DNA from: Hallerella sp963629575
GTDB lineage: Bacteria > Fibrobacterota > Fibrobacteria > Fibrobacterales > Fibrobacteraceae
DNA: 53,173 nt
Assembly: GCA_963629575.1 (NCBI GenBank)
Contig: CAVGIM010000014.1
Span: 1 to 53,173, forward strand
Direction: 5' to 3'
The notes beneath the pieces are model-generated. The model did no database searches and was not told where the DNA came from. It saw only the letters and a program-made list of their open reading frames with translations. Shown here piece by piece: positions 31,789 through 40,276 of the stretch. Numbering within the stretch: position 1 is the first letter of the stretch; the number at the start of each line of letters is the position of its first letter. A program made the position numbers and the translations under genes.

Positions 31789-33675
31789 TCAGCGCTTGAA
31801 TCGCTTGTTGATTTCGGAAATCGGAAGTCGCATCAGGGTGGGGCGCCCGCTCGGAGCGTTCATCGGGTCTTGCGCCGAAAGAAGCCCGGCCATCAGATGG
31901 GTCATTTCTTCGGAATTCAGCTTGTCTCCGGCCTGTATCGCGTTGCTCTTTGCCCAGGCTTTCGCCATGGCTTCATGGGAGGGGTTTCCCGGATTCTCTC
32001 CGCAAAGAACATCGGCGACGAGCGTTCGGACGGCTTCGACGGATCGGGAAAAAGGCAGGTCCCTGGGAGTTCCGCGGAGCTGGTAAGCGTTCTTTCCAAA
32101 AAGTTCCAGGTGAAATCCCAGCTTTTCGAGAGTCGGGAGCAGTTCCGGGACAATGCTTGCTTCTGTCGGGGAAAACTCGATGATTTCGGGAAATAGAAGT
32201 TCCTGACTTTCCAGCGCGGTTTCGGCGTCGAGAGAGGCAAGTGCGCGCTCGTAGAGTATTCGCTGGTGCGCCGCGTTCTGGTCGATGAGGAGAATTCCTT
32301 CGCTGTCTTCGCATACGAGATACGTGTTTGCCAACTGGAAGAACTGGGGCGGCGTCGCCTTGTCCATTCGGGTCGGCGGACGCAAGTTCTGAGGGGTGAG
32401 CGGAATGATGTTGCCGTTTTCGGGCAGGGAAAAAAGGTCCTGGATGATGTCGTTCGGATCATCCGGGCGGTATCCCGGCTTGGATGCTTTGACATTTTTT
32501 GTCGCAAGCGAGACAGGACTGGGGGTGTCCGTGCGAACGTTTTGGGAAAGATCCGCTTCGAAAAGTCCTTGAACCGGCTGGGCTCTTGTAAAGGACGGTT
32601 CGGGGATGGAATGCGAATCTTCGGCCTGTGTCGCGGCTTTTTCGGAAAGATCCGCGATACGAATAATCGGATGGCTTTCCTCTTCGGCTCTTTGAAAGGC
32701 GTTTCGAAGAGCGTGATAAACCGCCATGAAAACATCGTTCTCGTTTGCAAACCGGACTTCGCGCTTTGTCGGGTGAACATTCACATCTACCGACGTATCG
32801 GGCATTTCCAGAAAGAGAACGGCGATAGGAGCGTTCGCGCTTCCGTAGGGTTCGTAGGCCCGAGCGACTGCCTTGGTCATGAGGGAATTCCAGATGGGGC
32901 GCTTTTGCACATAGAAGTAGAGCTTGCTTCGCTTGTTCTGGAGCTTGTCGGGGGAAACGGCGAATCCTTTGACGCGAATGCCCGCTTCTTCGTAATCGAA
33001 GGGTAGCATCGACTTGGCAATGCCCGTTCCCAGCGCTTCGGCAATGCGGCTTTTCGGATCGTCGCTTTCGACTCCGGTAAAGATGTCGCGTCCATTGACT
33101 CTGTAATCGAAGCGTACGTTCGGGTGCGCCATCGAAATCCGCGTTACCGTATCGAGGACTCGGGAAGCCTCGAGCGTGTCGCTTCCCAGAAAAGTCTTTC
33201 TGACCGGAGCGTTAAAGAACAGTTCTTCGATTAAAAACGTCGTTCCGCGTGGAGAAGCGTCCGTCGATTTGGATTCGAGGTTGCCTCCAACGAGTCGGAG
33301 CGTGTGGGCTTCGGCGTCATCGGCTTCGCGGCTTGTAATGGAAAGTTTCGAAATGGCGGCGATCGAAGCGACCGCTTCGCCCCGGAATCCGTTTGTCGCC
33401 AAGTGAAAGAGATCGTCCGCCGACGTTAACTTGGACGTGGTGTGCGGCTTGTAGCAAATGTCCAGATCGCTTTCGGACATGCCGCAACCGTTGTCCCGAA
33501 TCAGAATGGAGGATTTTCCCCCGTTTACGATTTGAATTTCGATGCGGGTCGCTCCGGCATCCAGGGAATTTTCGACCAGTTCCTTGACGACCGATGCGGG
33601 GCGTTCCACAACCTCTCCGGCCGCGATTTTGTTGATGACATCTTCGGAAAGGGCGTGAATTCGGGGACTTTTCAT
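31789..33675 (-). CDS. mutL: DNA mismatch repair protein MutL
   Basis: MutL couples mismatch recognition by MutS to strand removal. The true start is ATG at 33675 (MKSPRIHALSEDVINKIAAGE), giving 628 residues; the frame stays open much further upstream only because it is antisense to the next gene. N-terminal GHKL ATPase motifs are ENSLDAGA, DNGCGM (61-66) and GFRGEA (about 97-102). The C-terminal endonuclease motif DQHAAHERxxxE is changed to DQNAAHQRILYE (465-476), and CPHGRP is changed to APSGRP (607-612). Thus the metal ligands Glu, Cys and His of the nuclease site are gone while the framework and the final FKR remain. This MutL is probably not an endonuclease. mutS is not in the window. 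Confidence 0.93.
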   Translation of the reverse strand: MKSPRIHALSEDVINKIAAGEVVERPASVVKELVENSLDAGATRIEIQIVNGGKSSILIRDNGCGMSESDLDICYKPHTTSKLTSADDLFHLATNGFRGEAVASIAAISKLSITSREADDAEAHTLRLVGGNLESKSTDASPRGTTFLIEELFFNAPVRKTFLGSDTLEASRVLDTVTRISMAHPNVRFDYRVNGRDIFTGVESDDPKSRIAEALGTGIAKSMLPFDYEEAGIRVKGFAVSPDKLQNKRSKLYFYVQKRPIWNSLMTKAVARAYEPYGSANAPIAVLFLEMPDTSVDVNVHPTKREVRFANENDVFMAVYHALRNAFQRAEEESHPIIRIADLSEKAATQAEDSHSIPEPSFTRAQPVQGLFEADLSQNVRTDTPSPVSLATKNVKASKPGYRPDDPNDIIQDLFSLPENGNIIPLTPQNLRPPTRMDKATPPQFFQLANTYLVCEDSEGILLIDQNAAHQRILYERALASLDAETALESQELLFPEIIEFSPTEASIVPELLPTLEKLGFHLELFGKNAYQLRGTPRDLPFSRSVEAVRTLVADVLCGENPGNPSHEAMAKAWAKSNAIQAGDKLNSEEMTHLMAGLLSAQDPMNAPSGRPTLMRLPISEINKRFKR

Positions 33676-33771
33676 GCCAAAAATATAGAAAAGTCTCAAA
33701 AATACCATTAAAAATGCTTTTAATTCAAAAAGGGGGTGGGCAAAACGCCTGTAAAAAAATAAATTATAGCC

Positions 33772-35082
33772 ATGCAGGATAATGAAAATAAAATACCGAA
33801 TATTTTTCTGAAGCTGGCCTACAGCGAACTTCTTCTCTCCTTCCGGACGGAAGATCTGGTTCCTCTGGTCCAAAACGCAAGTGTCACTAGCCGCAAGCTG
33901 ATCGAGCAGGCGTGGCAGGAAGACGAAATGGTCAGCGTGGAAGATAACGCGCTGATGATCGAGGGTTTCTCGAACTGGCTCCTTTCGAAGGGCGAGAATC
34001 TGGATGCCTTTGGCAATCGGATGTTCGACAAGCTGAAGCATTTGACGTCGATTCCGAAGCGCGCGCTGATGCGTTCCTATCTGCCCTATATCCGCGACTT
34101 CTACGATATGCAGGACCAGCGTCTTGGGGTCTTGCGCCTTATCGAAAAGCGCAATCTGTTCCACGAGAATTTCCGCTTCGTGGAAGGTTCGGTTGATGGA
34201 AACGAACGTCATGACTTCCTGGTCAATCGCTCGAATGGCTCCTACCATCCGTCTGCGGTGTACTCGGCCTGGCTTCTTCGCGCCTTCCAGAAGAGTCCGT
34301 GCTTCCTGGATCTCCCTCCGTTCGAAAATATCAAGATCTATGCCTGCCAGTATTCCGCCGAAGAATCCCTCGTGGGACGTCTTGTCGGCAACCAGGAAGG
34401 CGACACGTTCTATGTCAGCGGCATCGCTGTCGGCAAGGTTGTCAAGTTCGGCGAGTGCATTAAAAAGCTTCCGATCGATTTGGGACTTTCCAAGTATGCA
34501 GACAAGCTGTGCGTCCGCGCCGATACGGATGTCGTCGATACGTTTACGGGAACGCGTCTTCTTTACAAGGACCGCTACTATGGAGCGCCGGTGTCCGTTG
34601 CGGAATTCATCTATGCGAAGGACGTGAAGACGAAGGATCCGTTTGCCGGCCTCATCTCTTCGCTTGTCCAGGAAGAATACAGCGTCTGGCCGCCGGTACA
34701 GAAGGCTCACGACGAGCTTCTCCACAAGATAAACCATGTCGCCGAAATCATCTATTATGAAACGGACGATTCCATTTCGGTAAACGGCAAGCACCTGATG
34801 CGCAATGTTCCTGCTCGCATTCTTCGCAATGTCTTGCGCGAATACACGAAGACCGGACGCGAGGAATTCGAAAACCGCGAATTCAAGCGCGATCCCGAAA
34901 TTTGTATCGATCCGGTGAATCCGAATTTCGAAAGCCGCTTGAACCGCGTCGTGGATCATTTGGAAAAAGTCTCCGATGTAATGAGCCTGAATCGGCATCG
35001 TCGGGGCGGATTCCGTTTTGAACCGCACTGCCACATCGAGTTCCACGAGGAACCCGCTGTCATTCGGAAACCTCGGAAATAA
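33772..35082 (+). CDS. uncharacterised protein
   Basis: A 436-residue soluble protein without signal peptide or membrane segments; I recognise no known domain. It is rich in charged and aromatic residues. Segments that look conserved-like are NIFLKLAYSELLLSFRTEDL at the start, KIYACQYSAEESLVGRLVGN near 185, and RHRRGGFRFEPHCHIEFHEE near the end (three His in a short stretch). Codon use resembles the surrounding housekeeping genes, so it is native rather than recently acquired. It is divergent from mutL across a 96-base AT-rich gap. The open mutL antisense frame confirms strong codon bias here. Function unknown. Confidence 0.75.
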   Translation: MQDNENKIPNIFLKLAYSELLLSFRTEDLVPLVQNASVTSRKLIEQAWQEDEMVSVEDNALMIEGFSNWLLSKGENLDAFGNRMFDKLKHLTSIPKRALMRSYLPYIRDFYDMQDQRLGVLRLIEKRNLFHENFRFVEGSVDGNERHDFLVNRSNGSYHPSAVYSAWLLRAFQKSPCFLDLPPFENIKIYACQYSAEESLVGRLVGNQEGDTFYVSGIAVGKVVKFGECIKKLPIDLGLSKYADKLCVRADTDVVDTFTGTRLLYKDRYYGAPVSVAEFIYAKDVKTKDPFAGLISSLVQEEYSVWPPVQKAHDELLHKINHVAEIIYYETDDSISVNGKHLMRNVPARILRNVLREYTKTGREEFENREFKRDPEICIDPVNPNFESRLNRVVDHLEKVSDVMSLNRHRRGGFRFEPHCHIEFHEEPAVIRKPRK

Positions 35083-35093
35083 GTAATAAATAC

Positions 35094-35123
35094 TAGACTA
35101 TCCCAGGTAGATTCTTCTATATT
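35094..35123 (+). promoter_or_regulatory. promoter of the candidate small RNA
   Basis: TAGACT (35094-35099) and TATATT (35118-35123) are spaced 18 bases, the same -10 sequence as at the flavodoxin, DUF1007 and metalloprotease promoters. Confidence 0.45.
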
Positions 35124-35129
35124 GGGTCT

Positions 35130-35246
35130 TGAGTTTTGGCGGAAAGGTAAATCCTCTAACAACTCTATCATTGCTCCCCTCCTGGTAAGTTCGGGGTTCA
35201 ATCCGCCAACCTTTGATTCCTGCGAGTTTCTCGCAGGAATCTTTTT
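35130..35246 (+). ncRNA. candidate structured small RNA with own promoter and terminator
   Basis: The 276-base gap 35083-35358 has no credible gene. A promoter-like pair upstream and a strong terminator at 35215-35246 define a transcript of about 117 nt. TTGGCGGA (35136-35143) pairs with TCCGCCAA (35202-35209), closing a 74-nt domain that contains a CCCC...GGGG stem and the tRNA T-arm-like GGTTCAATCC. An alternative AAAGGT...ACCTTT pairing competes with the closing helix. It is not a standard tRNA (no D-arm GG, poor T-stem) and not SRP RNA (no GGAA loop with AGCAG). It could also be a leader of the downstream regulator gene. Confidence 0.4.
35215..35246 (+). terminator. strong intrinsic terminator
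   Basis: A perfect 12-bp stem (GATTCCTGCGAG / CTCGCAGGAATC) with a TTT loop is followed by five T. It ends the candidate small RNA or read-through from the 33772 gene. Confidence 0.9.
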
Positions 35247-35358
35247 GCATCGAATTCGTTTCATTTTTACGCTGTGAACGCTTTTTGTATCTAGAGAAAA
35301 TACATTTAAATAAAATTTTACTAGATATTCTGTTTTGTCTGGGATAAATTGGAAAGGT

Positions 35359-36216
35359 ATGAAATCTGTTTTCGAGTATGGAGACTTTCGTTCGTTTCTG
35401 CGCGACTTTCACGATTCGCGGCAGATGGGCCGTGCCCGGTTTTCCTGGCGGGCGATTGCACAGAGGGCGAATATCGGCAATCCCAATTTCTTGCGCCAGG
35501 TAATGCTCGGAGAGAAGAATTTAAGCGAAAAGACGATAGAGGCGGTTGGAAGGGCGGTCGGTCTTTTGGGGCCGGAGCTTGAGTATTGGATTCGGCTTGT
35601 CCGATTTTGCCAGGCGAGGGATGGTGTACAAAAGAAGCGTTACTGCCTGGAACTTTCGCAATTGCGCGGATCCGTGCGTCCGGTAGAAATTTCGTCGGGA
35701 TTTTCCGAATATTACGGTCATTGGTTTATCCCGGCAGTTCGGGAACTGATTACCTTGTTTGATTTCAAGGATGATTATGCGCTGCTTGCAAGATCCCTGA
35801 AGCCGGCGATTCGTGAAGACGAGGCGCGTCTTGCCGTTCGGGTTTTGCGCCGGTATCGCTTTATCGAAAGAAATTCCGAAGGCCGTTGGGTGCAGACGCA
35901 TCGCGCGCTTCGCAGCGGGAGTCCTAGACACCGAAAGTCTCTGGTAAAGTATCATTGCGACATGTTGGACAAGGCTTCGCTTGCAATCCAGAACTGGAAA
36001 AAGGATCGGCGCTATGTCGTGGGGATGACCTTGGGCGTCTCGCGGACTTGCTTTCGGATGATTTTGGCGGAAGCGGAAAAATTCAAGAACCGGGTCGCCT
36101 TGCTTGTCCATAACGATTCCCAGAGCGATACGGTCATGCAGATAGCCTTGCAGGTCTTTCCCGTGGCGGCAACTCCGACGAGCGAATTCAATGACGAAAA
36201 AGAGATGGAAAAATGA
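35359..36216 (+). CDS. TIGR02147-family putative transcriptional regulator
   Basis: A 285-residue protein of the TIGR02147 (DUF4423-containing) family, which is expanded in Fibrobacter. The start at 35359 follows GGAAAGG. The opening VFEYGDFRSFLRDFH is the family hallmark, followed by a helix-turn-helix (WRAIAQRANIGNPNFLRQVMLGEKNLSEKT, about 27-56) and a long alpha-helical part with YYGHWFIPAVRELI, the DUF4423 core. It ends with an acidic tail. The downstream lipoprotein gene overlaps it by 4 bases (ATGA), so the two proteins are made together. Members are thought to be DNA-binding regulators; their signals are unknown. Confidence 0.88.
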   Translation: MKSVFEYGDFRSFLRDFHDSRQMGRARFSWRAIAQRANIGNPNFLRQVMLGEKNLSEKTIEAVGRAVGLLGPELEYWIRLVRFCQARDGVQKKRYCLELSQLRGSVRPVEISSGFSEYYGHWFIPAVRELITLFDFKDDYALLARSLKPAIREDEARLAVRVLRRYRFIERNSEGRWVQTHRALRSGSPRHRKSLVKYHCDMLDKASLAIQNWKKDRRYVVGMTLGVSRTCFRMILAEAEKFKNRVALLVHNDSQSDTVMQIALQVFPVAATPTSEFNDEKEMEK

Positions 36217-37376
36217 TTCGTCGGCTTTTGTTTCTGTGCCTGTCCCTCTGCTTTCTTGATTCTTGCAAGGAGAATGTCGCCGGTGGAACCAGTGAACATG
36301 AAAACGTGGTCCAGGTCCAGCGTCTCGTTCCGGTTGAAGATTCCGTCTTGGTCGTGGTTCTGGACTCCCGCGGACTTCCGATTCCCTATGCGGTTGTCCA
36401 GGCAGTCGAGCGAAGAAATTGGGCGGCAAGGACCGAGAATGGCGAACGCGTCGTTCGGGATTCCGCCTTCATTGCGGACAAGGATGGCTTGTTTTCCGTG
36501 GATTACGCTCGCTGTGCGAATGTGGGCTTGCAGGTCAGGGTGCCGGGCAAGGGCTTGGGATACGTTCCGTGCGCAAGAGCCCAGTCTGTCTTGAAAATCG
36601 AAGTCGGGAAACCGCAAAAGTTTTTTGGAAAGGCGACGGCGAATCAACTGGTCGCGGTCTATGGAACGGGATTTTTTACGCGAAGCGACAAGCGTGGGCA
36701 TTGGCATTTGCCGCTCCCGGGAAATTTACGGCGGGAGGATATCGTCCGGATGGAAAACGGTAACTGGCATCTGCTGTATGAACGCTCCGGCCGGATTGTC
36801 GTGGAAAACTTTTCGGATGCGAGTTCGTCCTTTACATTATTGCATCGCTTTAATGGCGGAAGCCGGTGGTGGGCCTCGTTCGATTCGGATTCGTCTGGCG
36901 ATTCGACGGCTAACCTGGCTGCGCATCGGGTGTTTGCCGACGCTAGACACGGCAATGCCTTGCACATCAATCTGGTGGACGCTTCGGGCGGAAAGGCGAT
37001 GGTCGGTTTCGACTGGGGGCGAGAAAGGACCTATCCCGATTTGGAACGCGTCTATCGGGACTTGTCAAGCGTGGATACCCTGTTCCTTTCGGCGAGAGGC
37101 AAAGGGACTGTTCGCGTACAGTTTGTCTGTCGGGCGGCGGACCTGTTGAAAAATACGGTCTTTGAAACCAAGATAGCCCTGGACTCTTCCTGGACGGATT
37201 ATGCGCTTCCCATCGAAAGTTTCCAGGTCGCGGACGGTTCGACCCTGGATGACGGCTTTTCGTGGGAAGAGGTGAACAGGCATTGCAAGGCGACCGTCTT
37301 TTATGCGGACGGTCCGGCGGACTTGTGGCTAGACGACATAGCCATTCACGGGGCCTTGTTGAAGGACATTGAATGA
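36213..37376 (+). CDS. putative lipoprotein with carbohydrate-binding-like C-terminus
   Basis: A 387-residue exported protein. The hydrophobic leader ends LDSC (Cys18), a slightly atypical lipobox, followed by KENVAGGTSEHENV, which I associate with a family of Fibrobacter lipoproteins. Residues 45-130 look like a carboxypeptidase-regulatory/Ig-like fold (VVLDSRGLPIPYAVVQ). The final 160 residues (SFDSDSSGDSTANLA...DLWLDDIAIHG) resemble a CBM11-type jelly roll. It overlaps the TIGR02147 gene by 4 bases, so sensor and regulator may be functionally linked, a hypothesis only. The 3' end runs into the transposase remnant on the other strand. Confidence 0.7.
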   Translation: MIRRLLFLCLSLCFLDSCKENVAGGTSEHENVVQVQRLVPVEDSVLVVVLDSRGLPIPYAVVQAVERRNWAARTENGERVVRDSAFIADKDGLFSVDYARCANVGLQVRVPGKGLGYVPCARAQSVLKIEVGKPQKFFGKATANQLVAVYGTGFFTRSDKRGHWHLPLPGNLRREDIVRMENGNWHLLYERSGRIVVENFSDASSSFTLLHRFNGGSRWWASFDSDSSGDSTANLAAHRVFADARHGNALHINLVDASGGKAMVGFDWGRERTYPDLERVYRDLSSVDTLFLSARGKGTVRVQFVCRAADLLKNTVFETKIALDSSWTDYALPIESFQVADGSTLDDGFSWEEVNRHCKATVFYADGPADLWLDDIAIHGALLKDIE

Positions 37377-37680
37377 TCCCTCGCCGGCAGGAACTATTTC
37401 GGTATATGTGCCAAAAAGCCTGTCTTTTTGCGGAAGCGATTCCGTGTACTCTGTATCGAGACGGCGATAAATGGTTCGCTCCGAAACGCTGTATCTCAAG
37501 GCCAGTTCTTTGACCGTCTGGTTGCCCTTGGCGGAAGCTGCGTTAACGGTTTCGGAGGTTAGCCGGCGACGGCCAGGAAAGTACTGTTTGCAGTCTTTGC
37601 AAAGCCAGCGCCGGCGGCCGTTCTCCCGCCCTTTTTTGATGGCGTTGCTTGAGCCGCAAGGAAAGCGGATTTTTTGTCAT
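37329..37680 (-). pseudogene. remnant of an insertion-sequence transposase (N-terminal part)
   Basis: Read on the minus strand, the stretch encodes PCGSSNAIKKGRENGRRRW, then CKDCKQYF and a helix-turn-helix (QTVKELALRYSVSERTIYRRL), the zinc-ribbon plus HTH head of IS1/IS1595-like transposases. The first zinc Cys appears as Arg, and the ATG at 37680 is out of frame by one base at a run of six A (37667-37674 region), so it is frameshifted or needs slippage. The catalytic DDE domain is absent; recognisable homology stops near 37380, and the frame ends at 37329 inside the lipoprotein gene. This explains most of the 392-base gap 37377-37768. Confidence 0.72.
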
Positions 37681-37768
37681 AGAAAGGTTTTTGACTGTAA
37701 TGCAGTAATTCATGACGAGTTGCGAGATTTTTAGGTCTCTTTTTGTCATATAAGCCTATTTTTTGTAC

Positions 37769-39070
37769 ATGCGACAGACAACGATTTGGATTTTCCTCTT
37801 GGCGTGGACGCTTTTTGCGTCGAATGTCGAACAGGCGATTCTCGCGCTTCCGCCTTCTGCGGAAGAGATGGTTCGCCGTGGTCGGACTCTTCTCCTGAAA
37901 TCCCTGCAGGACGGCGATTCGGCGCTTGCCTTGCAGACGGTCGCTTTCCTGAACGAAAGATATTCGGAAAATCTTTGTCCTTTTTCCCGAATGGAAAAGG
38001 GGCTTGTCTATTTGCAGATTCGACAGTATGATTCTGCATGGACGGAACTTGTCCGCGAACGTCGTCTGTTCGCTCCGCAGGCGAAACGCCCGAATACCGT
38101 TGCCGATCGGTGCGCCATCGAATCGTCGAATGAAAATGGCGGCATTCTCTATTTTCGCGATGAACTGTTTGCCTATCTGAAGCGGAACTTTACATGGACA
38201 GGGCAAAAGATGGACAGCCTGCTTGCGCATGTCGCGACGTCTTCTGTGCCCGAGTTTTACAAGGATGCGATGCCCGCGTTTTTTCCGGTGGTCTTTTCAT
38301 GGGAGTTGCGGGACGATTTTCGCGCCAGTCCGTTTTTTCGGTCGGCAGAAAGATTTGTGCAGAAGTATCCGGGAGATGAAAATGGAATTTGGCTTCGGGA
38401 AAATTTCCTGGGTGCGGAGCAAGGGGAAAATTCCGTTCGAGCGGATGACGCCTTTCTGTCACATTTGTACGGTACAAGCGTCGGATTCGAATTCCTGTCG
38501 GGAATGGGATTCTTGACATCGGATTTTAAAAAGGAATTTCGGCATCGATACGGGAATTACCAAGCGGCGCTTCCTATCCAGCTTTTTCGCGCGACATTTA
38601 CGCCCTTTGTTTCTTTCGGAATGCTTGAAACGCGAAAAAATCGTCAATTTGCCGATGTACTTTGGGAAAAGGGAAGCGATCTTGCCATCCTGGAAGGCGG
38701 GATGACTCTTGGCCTTGTCGCTTTTGACAGCCGTTTTTTCAAGGTGGAACCTTTTTTGGGAATCGCTTCGATGGAATTGGCGCTTCCGGACAATTCGGCG
38801 GACTATTATTACTATGCGGACAAGCCGAATAACAATTACCATCGGCTCAAGCGCTATGTGGAAGACAATCGTTCGGTCGCCTATCTTGCCGGCGTTTCGG
38901 GCGAGTTTCGCCTGCTGTCTATCTATTCGCGTCGTTCCGAGGCGCCGATCTCCTCGATTTCCCTGCGCGTCAAGTATATGGCGCATTTCCTGGACCACGA
39001 TTTGGGATTTCGAACGCTCGATGGCGTTTCGCACCAGATCCTCGCGGGAATCGGATTTTTCATCTGGTGA
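37769..39070 (+). CDS. exported protein with possible outer-membrane barrel, unknown function
   Basis: The likely start is ATG at 37769 (433 residues), preferred over TTG at 37763. A signal peptide covers about 1-18 (TIWIFLLAWTLFASN). The N-terminal half is helical with TPR-like features (GDSALALQTVAFLNERY, EKGLVYLQIRQYDSAWTELV). The last 190 residues alternate polar and aromatic residues and end GIGFFIW with a terminal aromatic, as in beta-barrels (FLSGMGFL, FTPFVSFGMLE, SISLRVKYMAHFL). No family is recognised; it resembles lineage-specific Fibrobacter surface proteins. It is convergent with ftsB, 7 bases apart. Confidence 0.7.
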   Translation: MRQTTIWIFLLAWTLFASNVEQAILALPPSAEEMVRRGRTLLLKSLQDGDSALALQTVAFLNERYSENLCPFSRMEKGLVYLQIRQYDSAWTELVRERRLFAPQAKRPNTVADRCAIESSNENGGILYFRDELFAYLKRNFTWTGQKMDSLLAHVATSSVPEFYKDAMPAFFPVVFSWELRDDFRASPFFRSAERFVQKYPGDENGIWLRENFLGAEQGENSVRADDAFLSHLYGTSVGFEFLSGMGFLTSDFKKEFRHRYGNYQAALPIQLFRATFTPFVSFGMLETRKNRQFADVLWEKGSDLAILEGGMTLGLVAFDSRFFKVEPFLGIASMELALPDNSADYYYYADKPNNNYHRLKRYVEDNRSVAYLAGVSGEFRLLSIYSRRSEAPISSISLRVKYMAHFLDHDLGFRTLDGVSHQILAGIGFFIW

Positions 39071-39077
39071 TGTCGGG

Positions 39078-39374
39078 TCATTCGTCGATGAACTGGTAAA
39101 CGATTTCGTTCTTTTTTGACATGCCGAATTTGGTGCGGGCTATCGATTCGATGTAGAAGGAATCCTTGTGCAGTCGTTCTCCTTCGTGATGCCGGGCGAG
39201 GAGCTCTTTCTGGAGGGATTCCTTTTCCTGCTCTAGACGCACGATTTGGCTTTTTAGCTTGTGCTGATTCCAGAATCCGTTTTCTCCAAGAATGAACGAC
39301 CAGAGAAATATTCCGTTCACGACTGCCAGCGTCGCGCCTAAAATCTGAAAGATTCCGATTTTTCGAACAATCAC
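39078..39374 (-). CDS. ftsB: FtsB/DivIC-like septum formation initiator
   Basis: A 98-residue bitopic division protein. It starts at GTG 39374, which overlaps the dprA stop as GTGA; a longer open frame upstream is antisense noise. One membrane helix (about 7-27, IFQILGATLAVVNGIFLWSF) is followed by a coiled coil (LKSQIVRLEQEKESLQKELLARHH) and a conserved end (IESIARTKFGMSKKNEIVYQF, matching the EEIARxxLGxxKPGE pattern of the family). FtsB bridges FtsL and FtsQ in the divisome. It is translationally coupled to dprA, an unusual partner. Confidence 0.82.
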   Translation of the reverse strand: MIVRKIGIFQILGATLAVVNGIFLWSFILGENGFWNQHKLKSQIVRLEQEKESLQKELLARHHEGERLHKDSFYIESIARTKFGMSKKNEIVYQFIDE

Positions 39375-40276
39375 GATGACCCCGCTGTCAAAAAGTGAAA
39401 CTCGTTTCCATCCTTTGAATGGACGAGTCCTGCAATTTCCAGTTCCGTCAATATAGCTAAAAGTCTCGAAATCGAAATGCCCGAATCTTGCCGGAGCGTT
39501 TCCAGGGTGTGGGTAAAGCCCGCGCATTTCCGGAAAAGTTCCTGGGAGTCGCTTTCGAGCCGGATTCCTGTCCGAAACAAATCTTCCGGTGTCGGATCGG
39601 ACAGGCGTTTCGCTCCGCAAAGATCCGGAAAGTCTTCTGGCCGCCAGATGGGGAGCGCTTCCCTTTTGGCGATGCAGCGGTTCGGCCCCTGGGAAGTACT
39701 CGCGAGAATGCTTCCCGGTACGCAAAGAACCGGTCGCTTGAGTTCCTGGGCGTATCGAACGGTCAGCATTCCTCCTCCGGATTCCCTGCTCTCGATGAGC
39801 GTCGCGCTTTTGCAGAGTCCGGCGATGATGCGGTTCCTTTCGGGAAACATGAATTTTTGGGATGGAATCCTTTCGGGGTATTCGGAAAGGATCGCTCCGC
39901 CGTCGTGCAGAATTTGCCGTGCGATGTTTCCGCGGGATCCGCCGATGTCCGCTTCGATTCCCTGGGCGATAACGGCAACAGTCGGAATGTGCGAGCGAAT
40001 TGACTGCATGTGACAGAAACTGTCGATTCCCTGTGCAAGGCCGGACACGACGATGGCGTCGGTTCCCCGCAGATTGCGGACAAGCCTCTCGCAAATGTCT
40101 TCGGCATATGGGCTAGGCCGCCTTGTTCCGACCATGGCTATCCATGACTTGTCGAAATCGGGAAGGTTTCCGCGAAAGTAAAGCCTTCTTGGCGGTCGAG
40201 AAAGTTCGAGAAGCCTTTTGGGGAAAAATTCCCGTTCGAGTACATGGATCGGAAAATTGCTAGCTTTGCATTCCAT
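39371..40276 (-). CDS. dprA: DNA-processing protein DprA/Smf
   Basis: DprA loads RecA on incoming single-stranded DNA during natural transformation. The 301-residue protein has the Rossmann-like core: MVGTRRPSPYAEDI (48-61), SGLAQGIDSFCH (78-89), FPERNRIIAGL and ESGGGMLTVRYAQEL. The C-terminal winged helix is also present (DSGISISRLLAILTELEIAGLV). The ATG at 40276 has an AAAGGA ribosome binding site 7 bases away and shares the bases CATG with the divergent mazG start. ftsB is coupled at its 3' end. Confidence 0.93.
   Translation of the reverse strand: MECKASNFPIHVLEREFFPKRLLELSRPPRRLYFRGNLPDFDKSWIAMVGTRRPSPYAEDICERLVRNLRGTDAIVVSGLAQGIDSFCHMQSIRSHIPTVAVIAQGIEADIGGSRGNIARQILHDGGAILSEYPERIPSQKFMFPERNRIIAGLCKSATLIESRESGGGMLTVRYAQELKRPVLCVPGSILASTSQGPNRCIAKREALPIWRPEDFPDLCGAKRLSDPTPEDLFRTGIRLESDSQELFRKCAGFTHTLETLRQDSGISISRLLAILTELEIAGLVHSKDGNEFHFLTAGSS

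Noticed and set aside
33676..35046. N-terminal extension of mutL to a 1085-residue protein
   Set aside because: The extra part is antisense to the 33772 gene, and MutL proteins start at the MKSPRIHALSED segment.
35130..35246. SRP RNA or tRNA gene
   Set aside because: No GGAA loop with CAGG/AGCAG on either strand, and the tRNA reading lacks the D-arm GG and a paired T-stem.
37471..37734. Plus-strand frame of 87 residues in the 37377-37768 gap
   Set aside because: It is the shadow of the transposase fragment on the other strand.
39375..40094. Longer ftsB frame of 338 residues
   Set aside because: The upstream part is antisense or out of frame with dprA; FtsB proteins are about 100 residues.
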